Origin: Saccharomycopsis fibuligera x Saccharomycopsis cf. fibuligera
Taxonomy: Eukaryota > Ascomycota > Saccharomycetes > Ascoideales > Saccharomycopsidaceae
Length of the DNA stretch: 64,000 bases
Direction: 5' to 3'
Assembly: GCA_001936135.1 (NCBI GenBank)
Contig: CP012809.1
Coordinates: forward strand, 1,289,501-1,353,500
Part shown: in pieces, positions 54,577 to 64,000 of the stretch
Layout of the letters: the number at the start of each line of letters is the position of its first letter
Position numbering within the stretch: the stretch's first letter is position 1
Made by a program: the position numbers and the translations under genes
Notes under the pieces: generated by a model
The model's input: only the letters and a program-made list of their open reading frames with translations
What the model was told of the DNA's origin: nothing
The model's database searches: none

Positions 54577-56439
54577 ATGGCATATTCAATCGCATCTGAC
54601 ATATCGGACAACACAGAGTCGTATCGCTACCTCTCCGCTGAACCTACAGAAATAGAAACCAATATTGCCACAATAGATAGTTTTGCTGACTTGTCATTCA
54701 TACGACATGGTGCAAAAGTGCTTGATAATTGGGATGATAGTGCCTTGTATCTGCTGCAGCATCGCTTAATGTTGGATAAGAAGAATAAAAAGAGAAGTAG
54801 TAATACTGACACCAATGGTCAGGTTAATGGTCAGATCAATAATGTCATAGGAGCCAATAATTTTCTGAGGAAAACTTCACTTCGCAACAAACTGCAAAAG
54901 GGTAGGCTAGAAGCGTTGCTGGAAGCTCATGACGATGATATCAGTCAAGAGGATTCTGATTCCAACTCTAATTCTGAACCTGAGTCAGATGTATCAGGTG
55001 GTAAAAATATTGACGAAACATTAAACACTAGCCTGTTCATAACTAGTACAGGTAATCAAACCGCCGAGCTTTCGCCATCAGTGGTAAAAAAGGCAACTAT
55101 GGATAAGAAATCAGCTTCAAGAAGTTCTAGTAATAATTCGTCACGACAACAGGACAACCAGCGAAAGACTCAGAGTAACATTTCTGAAAATAATAGAACA
55201 GGGTCAAGTAATCATCATGAAGATTATGAAGATAATGGTAAAGCTGATGAAAGTGATGACAACGACGACGGCGACGACGACGACGACGATGATGATGATG
55301 ATGATGGCTTGACACCATTGGTTCACTCAACCCCATTGGTCAAATCTCAAAGCAAAGACAAATTCCCCGAAAGCATCATGAAGAAAAGCAATAAAAATTT
55401 TAGATTCCCAAGTAACCGCGCCAATATCAATACTAATAATAACAACAAAAACAATATTAGTAATCACGACAACTCCACCTTGATAAATGGAGACGAAGCC
55501 AGTGAAAGCGGAAAGAAAAAAAGAAATGTTTCTTTTCAAATAAGACATTCATTGAATTCATCTAATCATAAAATTGTGTCACCCACTGATGAGATTTTGG
55601 AGGATATCACAGAAACAAGTTTCAATGATAGGGAAAAACCTGCCAAGAATAATAATAATGGATCTCAGCCTACTTCTCAATCATCACCAATTACAAGAAA
55701 CCAACAACAGAGACAAAATCAGCCCGAAGCTTCATTTAAAGAATTAAACTCGTTTTCTGATAGATTAGCCTCCACTGAACATTTACAATACGAAATTGAA
55801 AGTTTAAAGCAAATGTTGGAGGAAAAAGAACAACAGTTGCAATTTTTTAAACATAAAGTCAACAATACGCCAGCAACGGCCAACACGCGTTCAAACACAG
55901 CAAATAGCACAACAAAGGAACCCCAAAATACTACGCCTCCACTAAAGGCTCGCATGGCAAATCCAGTCACTGCGGCAAAGGCAACGAAAACAAGGACCAT
56001 GAAAATTGATACTCCCATATCTACTACTACAGTGCCTGAACTAGGACTGAAAACCAAAAGCGGTACAACACGCTACGACGAATTAGAATTAGGGCTCATT
56101 GACAATCTCTCTTATATCAAATCACAAAACACATTGAAAAACATTTGCTTCAAGCTCAATGTTAAATTTTCAGAATTGCCAGGAGTCATAGTGTCACTCG
56201 ATGACATTTTGAAATCAGAACGGTATTTGCTCCAATTTGCAGACAAGATACATTGGTCCTTGTATTCTACAAACATTAGGATACCAGAGTTTCAATCTTT
56301 ACCTGGAAAAAACAAAAAGAAAGTTAGTCCAGCTGATCAGCGTAGAATGGATAATTCGAAAATCAGTTTCTTGAGATGTCTTCGCGAAATGGAAAAAAAA
56401 GTAGATTACTTGGCGGAGCAGGTTTACTCCGTAGATTGA
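54577..56439 (+). CDS. Unknown protein, acidic repeat and coiled coil
   Basis: 620 residues; not recognised. An ordered N-terminal part of about 75 residues (FADLSFIRHGAKVLDNWDDS) is followed by a long polar stretch with a run of about 14 Asp near residue 229-242. A short coiled coil lies near 400-425 (LQYEIESLKQMLEEKEQQL). The last 115 residues look folded (NLSYIKSQNTLKNICFKLNV; FLRCLREMEKKVDYLAEQVY). Ordered ends, a disordered middle and a coiled coil suit a scaffold or spindle-pole type protein, but that is only a guess from shape. It converges on SQS1 with 111 bp between stops. Confidence 0.75.
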   Translation: MAYSIASDISDNTESYRYLSAEPTEIETNIATIDSFADLSFIRHGAKVLDNWDDSALYLLQHRLMLDKKNKKRSSNTDTNGQVNGQINNVIGANNFLRKTSLRNKLQKGRLEALLEAHDDDISQEDSDSNSNSEPESDVSGGKNIDETLNTSLFITSTGNQTAELSPSVVKKATMDKKSASRSSSNNSSRQQDNQRKTQSNISENNRTGSSNHHEDYEDNGKADESDDNDDGDDDDDDDDDDDGLTPLVHSTPLVKSQSKDKFPESIMKKSNKNFRFPSNRANINTNNNNKNNISNHDNSTLINGDEASESGKKKRNVSFQIRHSLNSSNHKIVSPTDEILEDITETSFNDREKPAKNNNNGSQPTSQSSPITRNQQQRQNQPEASFKELNSFSDRLASTEHLQYEIESLKQMLEEKEQQLQFFKHKVNNTPATANTRSNTANSTTKEPQNTTPPLKARMANPVTAAKATKTRTMKIDTPISTTTVPELGLKTKSGTTRYDELELGLIDNLSYIKSQNTLKNICFKLNVKFSELPGVIVSLDDILKSERYLLQFADKIHWSLYSTNIRIPEFQSLPGKNKKKVSPADQRRMDNSKISFLRCLREMEKKVDYLAEQVYSVD

Positions 56440-56550
56440 TGATAACGAATACGTAATGCACAAAATGTTTATTGGTTTATAAAATGACAAGTACTGTTTA
56501 TATTAATATACAATTTACAATAACGATAAACAAAAAGAACTTCTTAACAC

Positions 56551-59304
56551 TTATTTGATACCAAGTTTAGTTTTCTTCACTTTGGCCATAAGAGGTTCAG
56601 ATATACCTTTATTATGATCCGCTCCTAAACCTTCACCAGCTTTCCAACCCAAACGTTCCAACATCCTTCTGCCAATATTACTTTGGCCAATTTCTGGGGC
56701 ATTCTCACCAACCACTTGACCTTCTTTGATATGTGCTTTGACAACGTTAATACCTTTTTCCTTTTCTACTTTTACCTTTTCTTTTTCCAATTTTTTCTTT
56801 TCCTTCTTTGATCTCTTTGCACTAACGCCATTGTTCTTAACATCAGTTCTATTGAAAATAGGTCTTTGTTTGCATAATCTTTCGATCATTGAATAATCTG
56901 GTGAAAATGCATATGTATTTTTAGTCTTACCTGCCTCTGCATGCAATTTCTTCCCTTTGCCCATCCTACGACCGGCCAAGTTGAAATATTTCGCCATTTT
57001 GATGATGGTTTTGATTCCATGAGGATCCATTGGTGGGAAAGTAATGCAGTACCGCGATTCATCATTATATAAATCTTGCAATTCGCTTTTGATATCACGA
57101 ATATGCATCGTGTATGGATATTTTTCCATCAATTCAGGCTGTTGTAATCTTGAATCATGACGTAATTTCCGTTTCGCTTTCTTATCACCTCTGATAGTTT
57201 CAAACTGTTGCATTAAACGATCTCGTAACTCAGGATCATCAACATGATCAAGGATGGGTTTTTTGTTTTTACCCTTTCCGGAATACTTAATTGTTTGTGT
57301 TTGTGCCTCTGGTGGTAGTAATGTGGGTGGTAAAAAGCCGTAATCGGCACTTCCCATGAGCTGTTGCTGTTGTTGTAAAAGTTGTAAGTTTAATGAAGAA
57401 TTGGAACCGTGGCTGATTCCGTTCCAGTTTCCTTTACTGAGAGACATAAACTGTTCTACTGTGATATCATCTTCTTCGTCTTCAGTGAGTTCAAAATCGC
57501 CACCAGAAAGAGAATCCTCATCGTAATTGTCTTGACCAATATAATTATCACCTTCTTCGTCGCTATCATCATCGTAGTCGTAATCATCATCGAATTCAAA
57601 ATCAGAATCGCGGTCAATCGTATCAGCATGAGTCTTTCTCAAGCTGTCAAGATAATCCTTATTATTTTCGTAATCTAGGTCACTATCTGATTCGTTTGGA
57701 TCGTAATCGTCACCGCTGTATTCTTTAACATTCTCATCATTATAATCATCATTATAATCTGCAATATTAGCAGCATACTCTTTGGCTGCGTCATCAAGAT
57801 CTTGATCAATTGTTGTTTGTCTTTGATCAATTTGAGGAATGTCTTTGAATCCTTGCTTTGCTTTAGAAACTTTGGGCATACTGGTGTAAACACCACCATT
57901 ACGTGAATCTTGCTCCATATGAAGCGACACTTTGCCAATCGTTAAAGTTGAATTGAATTCAGTTGATGCTAATGTAGATTTTTCAAACCTCGTCAGTCTT
58001 ACCTCTTTATATGGGAGGTTTCTTCTTTTATTTGTATGACCAACGGGCTTACTATTATTAGCAATAGTAAGCTGAGGTTCTGATTGTGCTCTAGCTAATT
58101 CTTCTTTATGAATTTTTTCAGCAAGAATTGCGGAAACACCCTTCTTGGGCACTGGTATCGATGATTGTGATTCGCCCGTCAGATCAATGAAAAATAAGTT
58201 ACTATTGTCATTAATATCGGATTCTGATTGGTCTGTATCTTCCATCATGTCTGCATCATCATTATAATCATCATCGTCATAGTTCTCATCGCTGGATTGA
58301 TATGGCTGTATTTCTTCAGGGTCAAATTCTTCTTGTTCTTCTTGTTCTGGTACTGATTCTTGTGGTTGCACAGCTTCATATTTTGGCTCATCCAAGGAAA
58401 ATGATTGCGTTTTCTCTATTAGTTTTTTTTCTTCAATGATTGTTTGCTCTTTTGGTATTTTTACCTTTGCTTCTTGGAGTTCGAATACTTGCTGTTTTTC
58501 CTGCGGCTGTATTTGCTCTTGCAATTGCACTTCCTGTTGTATATGTTGTTCTGGGGTGATGTCTTGCTTTAAATTATCAGTAGCTCCGACTAAACCAAGT
58601 TCCTTTTCAGCTTTGTGATTCACATTTTCTGCTTCCTTAACAAAAACAGAATCAACCACAGACGGTACTTCTTTCTTGCCCTCATCTTTGATGTGAACAG
58701 GCACTGATTGTGGCATTGATTGCGAAACTTCAATATTAATGGGTCCACTTGATGTTTCGTGAGCTGTATCTGTGTCATTCTTATCGTTTCTTACATCAGC
58801 TTCATCAACCTTAATTGGTTTGATCGACTCATCATGATCTTCGGACATAGGCACATCACCATCATCGTTCCCATCTTTATGAATTTCAACAGCATCCGGT
58901 TGAGGTTTTGAAATTTTTTTTTGTTTCAATTTTAAATTCACAAGCTTTGAAGGATCATAAACCTCGGTGGATTTAACAAATTCCACGGGTCTATTGCGTA
59001 ATTGCCTGCCAAACAAATCTTTTCTATTTCTTCTAGTATTTTCCACCTCGCTAGCAAACTGGGTATTACCGCTAGGACGCTGTACGCCAAAATCAGCCTG
59101 AAGATCCATAAGTTCGGGAAAATCATTTTGTGCAAATCCAACCAGGCTTGGGTAAGCTGGTCTATGAAAACTTTTCAGTTTACCTTTACCTTTATTGTAT
59201 CCACGAGGTTTACCACCACCACGGCCACCGCTTGAGGCGCCACCACCACGGCCACCACCACGGCCACCTTTGCGTCCCCCACGTCCGCCGTTTCTTTTAG
59301 CCAT
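56551..59304 (-). CDS. SQS1: Sqs1/Pfa1, R3H and G-patch activator of Prp43
   Basis: 917 residues (S. cerevisiae Sqs1 is 767). Sqs1 binds and activates the DEAH helicase Prp43 in splicing and 40S ribosome maturation. The N-terminus is an RGG/glycine-rich tract (residues 1-35). The middle is very acidic. An R3H-like region lies at about 720-790 (YPYTMHIRDIKSELQDLYND, then ITFPPMDPHGIKTIIKMAKY). The C-terminal G-patch NIGRRMLERLGWKAGEGLGA ends the protein. Order and ends match Sqs1. It is divergent with ATG4. Confidence 0.88.
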   Translation of the reverse strand: MAKRNGGRGGRKGGRGGGRGGGASSGGRGGGKPRGYNKGKGKLKSFHRPAYPSLVGFAQNDFPELMDLQADFGVQRPSGNTQFASEVENTRRNRKDLFGRQLRNRPVEFVKSTEVYDPSKLVNLKLKQKKISKPQPDAVEIHKDGNDDGDVPMSEDHDESIKPIKVDEADVRNDKNDTDTAHETSSGPINIEVSQSMPQSVPVHIKDEGKKEVPSVVDSVFVKEAENVNHKAEKELGLVGATDNLKQDITPEQHIQQEVQLQEQIQPQEKQQVFELQEAKVKIPKEQTIIEEKKLIEKTQSFSLDEPKYEAVQPQESVPEQEEQEEFDPEEIQPYQSSDENYDDDDYNDDADMMEDTDQSESDINDNSNLFFIDLTGESQSSIPVPKKGVSAILAEKIHKEELARAQSEPQLTIANNSKPVGHTNKRRNLPYKEVRLTRFEKSTLASTEFNSTLTIGKVSLHMEQDSRNGGVYTSMPKVSKAKQGFKDIPQIDQRQTTIDQDLDDAAKEYAANIADYNDDYNDENVKEYSGDDYDPNESDSDLDYENNKDYLDSLRKTHADTIDRDSDFEFDDDYDYDDDSDEEGDNYIGQDNYDEDSLSGGDFELTEDEEDDITVEQFMSLSKGNWNGISHGSNSSLNLQLLQQQQQLMGSADYGFLPPTLLPPEAQTQTIKYSGKGKNKKPILDHVDDPELRDRLMQQFETIRGDKKAKRKLRHDSRLQQPELMEKYPYTMHIRDIKSELQDLYNDESRYCITFPPMDPHGIKTIIKMAKYFNLAGRRMGKGKKLHAEAGKTKNTYAFSPDYSMIERLCKQRPIFNRTDVKNNGVSAKRSKKEKKKLEKEKVKVEKEKGINVVKAHIKEGQVVGENAPEIGQSNIGRRMLERLGWKAGEGLGADHNKGISEPLMAKVKKTKLGIK

Positions 59305-60020
59305 TTTATTTCTAGTTGAGAATTATATATTTCTTTATGAAATGGTCAGACACAACTAAAAGTAATGATGTTTAAGTAAGTTTAGTCGAAATGGCAGCAA
59401 TTTTTCATATTCCCTGGGAAACTTCTTCATGAGCGGGATGAATGATTCCTAATCATTTTCGGTACTGCAGTAAAAGCAGAAAAGAAAGAAAAAAGAAAGA
59501 GAAAAGTTAGATGCATAGATTATATAAGCGCTGAGTAGGCACAGGGCATCGCGATGCCATCGGCCATCGGCGGATACATCATTAGCCTTACAATAGAAAT
59601 ACGGCAGAGTAGTAGCAGAAGAAGCAGAAGCAGTTGCTAATAGTATATAATGTTGAATAAGCACCCTGTAGTTAGTTTATACGCAGAGAAGAATGCTCTG
59701 TTGCACTCATCAGAGACAGAAACCCACCCGTTGGCTCTTTCCAGTGACAGGGCACGTGCGTGGCAGCATCGCAGGATCACAAGGAGCAGTAGCGAGTGTT
59801 TGCCATCGCCAGCTGCGTTCTGTCTACGAGGCATTGAAAGCTGTCTTTAAAAAAAAAAACGATAAGCGCTGGGGTTTATAAGATTGATGCTGACTGACTG
59901 TAGTTGTCAGTTCATTGGGATTTTTTGGTTATTATCTTCTTTTTCTGTTCTTTTAATCATTTATTTTTTGCTCAATTTTTGTGCTGATTGTTTTATGGCC
60001 CTTGTTATCTCGATTATGCA
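59305..60020. promoter_or_regulatory. Divergent promoter of SQS1 and ATG4
   Basis: 716 bp with an E-box CACGTG at 59753-59758. The ATG4 frame is open from a TTG at 59988 but its first ATG is at 60021. Confidence 0.5.
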
Positions 60021-62450
60021 ATGTCATCCAAGGGTGGATTCCAAAGGGTTATTAGCATGTTCTTGGACAAAGAGCTAAAACATGACGATAGAGAGAACCC
60101 ACTCGTTGTGCTAGGTCAGACCTATCAGACTGCTCAAGCTTCAAATCGCAATGACAGAAAGGCTAACTCAGATGCCGATATTAATTCAAATTCCTCTCAG
60201 AAAGACAGCTTGATCATCGTTGATCCTGAAACACAAACCACAAAGGAGCAAACCAAAAGCCCTTCAAGTGATACAATAGATCAAAAACAAAGTTATAGTG
60301 ACACAATTCCGCAAAAGCTGACTTTAGATCAGAAAAAACTCTCCTCAGCAGAGCTGGCTTTAGATGAGCCTACTGCTCAGACACCCAACATTAATATAAA
60401 TGACTTCAAGCAAAAGCTTCAACTCAATATAAACTCATTGTTTAATATTCGACAGGACGATAATGGCCTGGCAGTCAATGATCACAAACAGCAGCAACAG
60501 CAAAAGCAACAGGTATTGGTAAACTGGCCACCAGAGTTTCTCGATGATGTTAAAACAAGAATATGGCTAACTTATAGAGTAGGATTTCCATCTATACCAA
60601 AAGATAAAAACAGCCCTTCTGCCGTAATGGGTGCAATAATGAGGGGCAATTTTGCCGATATCAACAGTGATGGCTTCAGCACAGATTGCGGATGGGGTTG
60701 CATGATTAGAACTAGCCAAAGTTTGCTAGCAAATTGTTTATTAAATTTACATGTTGGTAGGCAATGGAGATTTAATGGAGCAAAAGAAGGCAATGGAAGT
60801 ATTGGCAGAAGTGTTAGTGATCTTGGTGAGAAAATACTTTCTTCAAACACGGCTGTGCAAACTGAGAATCTTGAGCTAGTTCACGACAGAATCGTTTCAT
60901 GGTTTGTAGATGATCCAATATCACCATTTTCTATTCATAATTTCGTTAAAAAAGGCTTTGTGTTGTGTGGTAAGAGCTCCGGTGAATGGTTTGGTCCTTC
61001 TGCTGCATCAAGATCTATCCAGGCGTTATGCGAAGAATTTACAGAAGCTAACTTAAACGTTTATATTGGCGATGATAGCGGTGAGATTTATGAAAATGAT
61101 TTCTTGAAGATACTCAAACTGAGCAATGATGATAATTGTGACCAAGTGGACCAAGAATTTTCACAGGAAAGAGAAGTTCGAAGCGCTTCTGATGAAGGAC
61201 AGGATACAGATCAAAAGACAGTCGTGGAACAGGATCAAGTCCGAGATTTAGATGATTTAGAAGTTAATGAAGAAGAGAAGGAAGAAGAAAAAGAAAACGA
61301 AGAAATAAATTCAGAGAAACATCTAGAGCAGATTCCTTGCGACGTTCAAGAAAAAGTTGATAAAAAGAGTCAGGAGAAGAGCAACAAAACTGAACAGCAT
61401 GATCCACAACAGGAAGAATATCTGAATCACACATCCAAACAAGAGCAAACACCTGTTCTTATTTTATTGGGCATCAGGCTAGGTGTCGACAACGTCAATA
61501 AAATATATTATCCAGGCTTAAAAAGCGTTCTTTCGTTGAAACAATCGGTTGGTATTGCAGGAGGGAGACCATCAGCTTCTCACTACTTTTTTGGCTATCA
61601 GGGAGACTACCTTTTTTTCTTAGATCCTCACATATCACATAGACCGGCTCTAAAGTTGAGCGCGGATTATGATTTATCAAACTCAGTCGTCACTGATCTT
61701 TCTAATGAAAATCCAATTAACCAAACTGAGCTGGAGTTCAGAAAAGAAAACAGTTTACATTCTGCTACATTGTTGACTAATTCTGATATCAATTCTGTCC
61801 ATACTACCGCTTTTAACAAGCTCCACTTATCGCAAATGGATCCATCAATGCTTATCGGATTTCTTATTAGGAATGAGGCTGATTGGGAAGATTTCAAGCA
61901 GTCTGTTTCCGCAAGTGGCTTGAGCAAAATTGTTCATATAGTGAGCGGTACTAGAAATAACACTTTTAGTTCACAAGCAAGAAGAAACAGCTTAGATTTT
62001 TTGGCAGAAGGTCCTTTAGTACTCGTGGAATCAGATTCCGGAGTTGGCGATGAATTTGTTGACTTGGGGGCTGAGTTCGAGGCGTTTTCATCAACGGATA
62101 TTACTGCACCCTCTACTGGCTACACTAAGCCAGAGGAACCGAAAGATACACAGCATAAAAATACAAGGGAAAAGCCAGGTGAGAATGAAGTGGATAAAGA
62201 TGGATTTTACCACGCTTCCATAGATGATAGTTCAGAAGAAAACTTCAATGAAGGAAAGCACGCTTCCAGTGAAGAACCGGAATTAGTAGCTTTGATTTCC
62301 AACACAGATCACAGCATCAATCAAACATGGGAGAATGTTACAAAGAGCGAATGCAAAAATGAGAATAATTCAGAGATCAACAATTCTTATGAGGATTTGA
62401 ATGGCGTTTATTCTGTGAATGCAAAGGGGGAGAGCAAAAGTGCTGCTTAA
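60021..62450 (+). CDS. ATG4: Autophagy cysteine protease Atg4
   Basis: 809 residues from the first in-frame ATG. Atg4 trims Atg8 to expose its C-terminal Gly and later frees it from lipid, in the cytosol. The catalytic Cys227 is in DCGWGCMIRTSQSLLAN. The Asp/His pair is Asp535 and His537 in LFFLDPHISHRP. Family blocks GEWFGPSAASRSIQALCEE and GIAGGRPSASHYFFGYQGD are intact. It is much longer than S. cerevisiae Atg4 (494): a Glu/Lys/Gln-rich insert of about 110 residues (about 370-480) splits the domain, and the last 120 residues are a polar tail. CTG codons lie in these variable parts. Confidence 0.93.
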   Translation: MSSKGGFQRVISMFLDKELKHDDRENPLVVLGQTYQTAQASNRNDRKANSDADINSNSSQKDSLIIVDPETQTTKEQTKSPSSDTIDQKQSYSDTIPQKLTLDQKKLSSAELALDEPTAQTPNININDFKQKLQLNINSLFNIRQDDNGLAVNDHKQQQQQKQQVLVNWPPEFLDDVKTRIWLTYRVGFPSIPKDKNSPSAVMGAIMRGNFADINSDGFSTDCGWGCMIRTSQSLLANCLLNLHVGRQWRFNGAKEGNGSIGRSVSDLGEKILSSNTAVQTENLELVHDRIVSWFVDDPISPFSIHNFVKKGFVLCGKSSGEWFGPSAASRSIQALCEEFTEANLNVYIGDDSGEIYENDFLKILKLSNDDNCDQVDQEFSQEREVRSASDEGQDTDQKTVVEQDQVRDLDDLEVNEEEKEEEKENEEINSEKHLEQIPCDVQEKVDKKSQEKSNKTEQHDPQQEEYLNHTSKQEQTPVLILLGIRLGVDNVNKIYYPGLKSVLSLKQSVGIAGGRPSASHYFFGYQGDYLFFLDPHISHRPALKLSADYDLSNSVVTDLSNENPINQTELEFRKENSLHSATLLTNSDINSVHTTAFNKLHLSQMDPSMLIGFLIRNEADWEDFKQSVSASGLSKIVHIVSGTRNNTFSSQARRNSLDFLAEGPLVLVESDSGVGDEFVDLGAEFEAFSSTDITAPSTGYTKPEEPKDTQHKNTREKPGENEVDKDGFYHASIDDSSEENFNEGKHASSEEPELVALISNTDHSINQTWENVTKSECKNENNSEINNSYEDLNGVYSVNAKGESKSAA

Positions 62451-62517
62451 CTTGATAGTAATTTACGGGAGTTTAGTTGCGATGATATGAGTCAGGGTAA
62501 GGAAATGAGTTAATTTT

Positions 62518-62549
<32 letters not shown>

Positions 62550-63401
62550 GATAATAAATGATGTATGAAGTTACCTATAGGTTTTTGCAGACATTTTGTT
62601 TATAATGTGCCTTGCTCTGATGAAAATTAGAATAGAATGTTTTCTAATACCTATCATTATTAGATTTTTTTTTCGAGTGTGTTTTAATTTGTAAGTGCCA
62701 TGTATATTGGCAACATTCAGAGGTTTATTATCGCTGTAAAAGCGTTGAGTATGATTGATGATTGATGCTTTATAGCGCATAATCCCGCACTACTAGTGCG
62801 TCATGCGTAGTTTACTATCCGCCCCGCAGTGCCATGTGTTAACAATTTGTTCTATGTAAAAACCTCTGTCAGGATCAGGAAGGGATCGCCGTTGATTGTG
62901 ATAGTCGCTATCCATAGGCCAGTACTGCTTCAGCTTCGTTTAGCGGATTTAGCACCAAACAATAACAAAATAGCCGCTGTTTCTTTTCTTCTACGTAACA
63001 GCTGTTAATTCTGTTATTCAAACTTTTGCCAGAGTATCCTTGTCAAGCATAACCGATCTTTGAGGATTACAGTGTGTCATTACTACTCCTTTGAGCTGCA
63101 CGATTTTTGATTTTTTTTCTTGCACCTTTTATTTTATTTTTTCCTCTTTTTCTTCTTTGTGAACTACGCAGAAAGAACCCTCCCATCTCATCGTCATCCA
63201 GACGCCTTATTTATATTTTTATTTTTATTTTTGTATTTTTTGAGGTTTGCAAGTTCCAATAACTTTATACAGCACCTATACGATACACTAGAATACATTA
63301 CAATAGACATTCACAAATCCATAAGCTTGATTGGATTCTAGTTCATTTAATTAATACTTACTCCGGACCAATTTAATCAGATCAAGCCGAATCAAACTAA
63401 C
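62451..63401. other. Intergenic, 951 bp, promoter of the last gene
   Basis: ATG/GGT triplet repeats at 62517-62551 follow the ATG4 stop. An imperfect palindrome GCACTA-C-TAGTGC lies at 62787-62799. T-rich near 63110-63240. No gene was seen. Confidence 0.5.
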
Positions 63402-64000
63402 ATGACCAAGAATGATATCAGTGACGATGCTGACAATGCAACATTAGTAAATAAAGGCAAAACCCCAATTTTGTCAAAAAGTGACGAAAAGGGGAGCTTA
63501 AGCAATGAAGAAGACGATGACGAAGAAGATTCAGATGACGAAGATTTGTTGAATCGTGTCAACGCCAAGCTTAATACATTGAAGTCGGACATCAAGGCGG
63601 GCCTGGATGATGACGATGTCTCTGATGATGCTTCTGAAAAGTTTATTGACACCGATAAAACCCCAATGACGAAAGAGTCGTACGTTGGTGATGGCATAGA
63701 TAACAAGAATTATAACACTAATGGAACGTCACAACAAGAGCAACAGCATCAACAGCATCAACAGCATCAACAATCTCAGACAGATTTTTCAATAAGCCAA
63801 GAGAAAGAAATTAGAAACGATACATATGATGATGATATGCAAGAAATCAATCTTGACGAGAAACAAACTATGAGATCAACAGAATCAACGGATAATATAC
63901 CACTCGACACACCTGGAACATCATCATTTTCATTGAATTCCAAAAAGATCAAAGAACCAAGTAGTGAGACTTCCAGTATTGCTCCGAAAAAGCCAGTTAG
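63402..64000 (+). CDS. Partial acidic, low-complexity protein, start only
   Basis: An ATG at 63402 opens a frame that runs to the window end without a stop (199 codons seen). The sequence is acidic and Ser-rich (EEDDDEEDSDDEDLLNRVN) with a 9-bp CAACAGCAT repeat at about 63742-63770 that codes for Gln/His. No family was recognised; the folded part is probably beyond the window. The steady open frame and the good A at -3 support a real gene. Confidence 0.65.
   Translation, partial: MTKNDISDDADNATLVNKGKTPILSKSDEKGSLSNEEDDDEEDSDDEDLLNRVNAKLNTLKSDIKAGLDDDDVSDDASEKFIDTDKTPMTKESYVGDGIDNKNYNTNGTSQQEQQHQQHQQHQQSQTDFSISQEKEIRNDTYDDDMQEINLDEKQTMRSTESTDNIPLDTPGTSSFSLNSKKIKEPSSETSSIAPKKPV

Noticed and set aside
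1-64000. CRISPR arrays, bacterial operons, insertion sequences, intact retrotransposons or viral genes
   Set aside because: No spaced direct repeats of CRISPR type, no transposase, reverse transcriptase, capsid or polymerase motif was found; the genes are ordinary yeast genes.

Overview
The window reads as nuclear DNA of a budding yeast (Saccharomycotina). Genes are compact, mostly intronless and recognisable as yeast orthologues. One gene has a short intron with the yeast signals GTATGT and TACTAAC. A tRNA gene ends in a T-run terminator, and A/T homopolymers of 20-33 nt are common. The family content and the use of CTG codons mainly in variable, polar stretches suggest a CUG-Ser (CTG-clade) yeast of the Candida/Lodderomyces type. 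This is inference; if right, every CTG should be read as Ser. The species cannot be fixed from the sequence.

Layout. 1-6.3 kb: start of an unknown membrane protein, a spliced polyol-phosphatase-like HAD gene (PYP1), GPI16 (GPI transamidase) and GUD1 (guanine deaminase). 6.3-20.5 kb: a 14.2-kb stretch with no convincing gene, entered on both sides by gene 3' ends; this is the most unusual part and a candidate regional centromere. 20.5-38.5 kb: KAR9 (spindle orientation), MNR2-type CorA Mg2+ transporter, an aldo-keto reductase, an F-box-like/LRR protein, DEG1/PUS3 (tRNA pseudouridine), a GH18 chitinase of CHT4/CTS2 type, and MRM2 (mitochondrial rRNA methylation). 39.2-45.2 kb: HPR1 (THO complex) and DUG2 (glutathione breakdown). 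45.2-48.6 kb: a gene-poor interval with a decayed pyridoxal kinase gene (BUD16 pseudogene), tRNA-Arg(UCU) and a damaged tRNA-Lys(UUU)-like sequence. 48.6-64 kb: CDC19 (pyruvate kinase) with a long promoter, a GRX8-like glutaredoxin with an altered active site, PRP18 (splicing), an unknown coiled-coil protein, SQS1 (G-patch), ATG4 (autophagy protease), and the start of an acidic protein running off the end.

The genes are ordinary, independently transcribed housekeeping loci and form no shared pathway. Several open frames run upstream of the first ATG through TTG or GTG codons; I trimmed GUD1, DEG1, DUG2 and ATG4 to their first in-frame ATG. Assignments rest on motifs recognised by eye; no database search was run.
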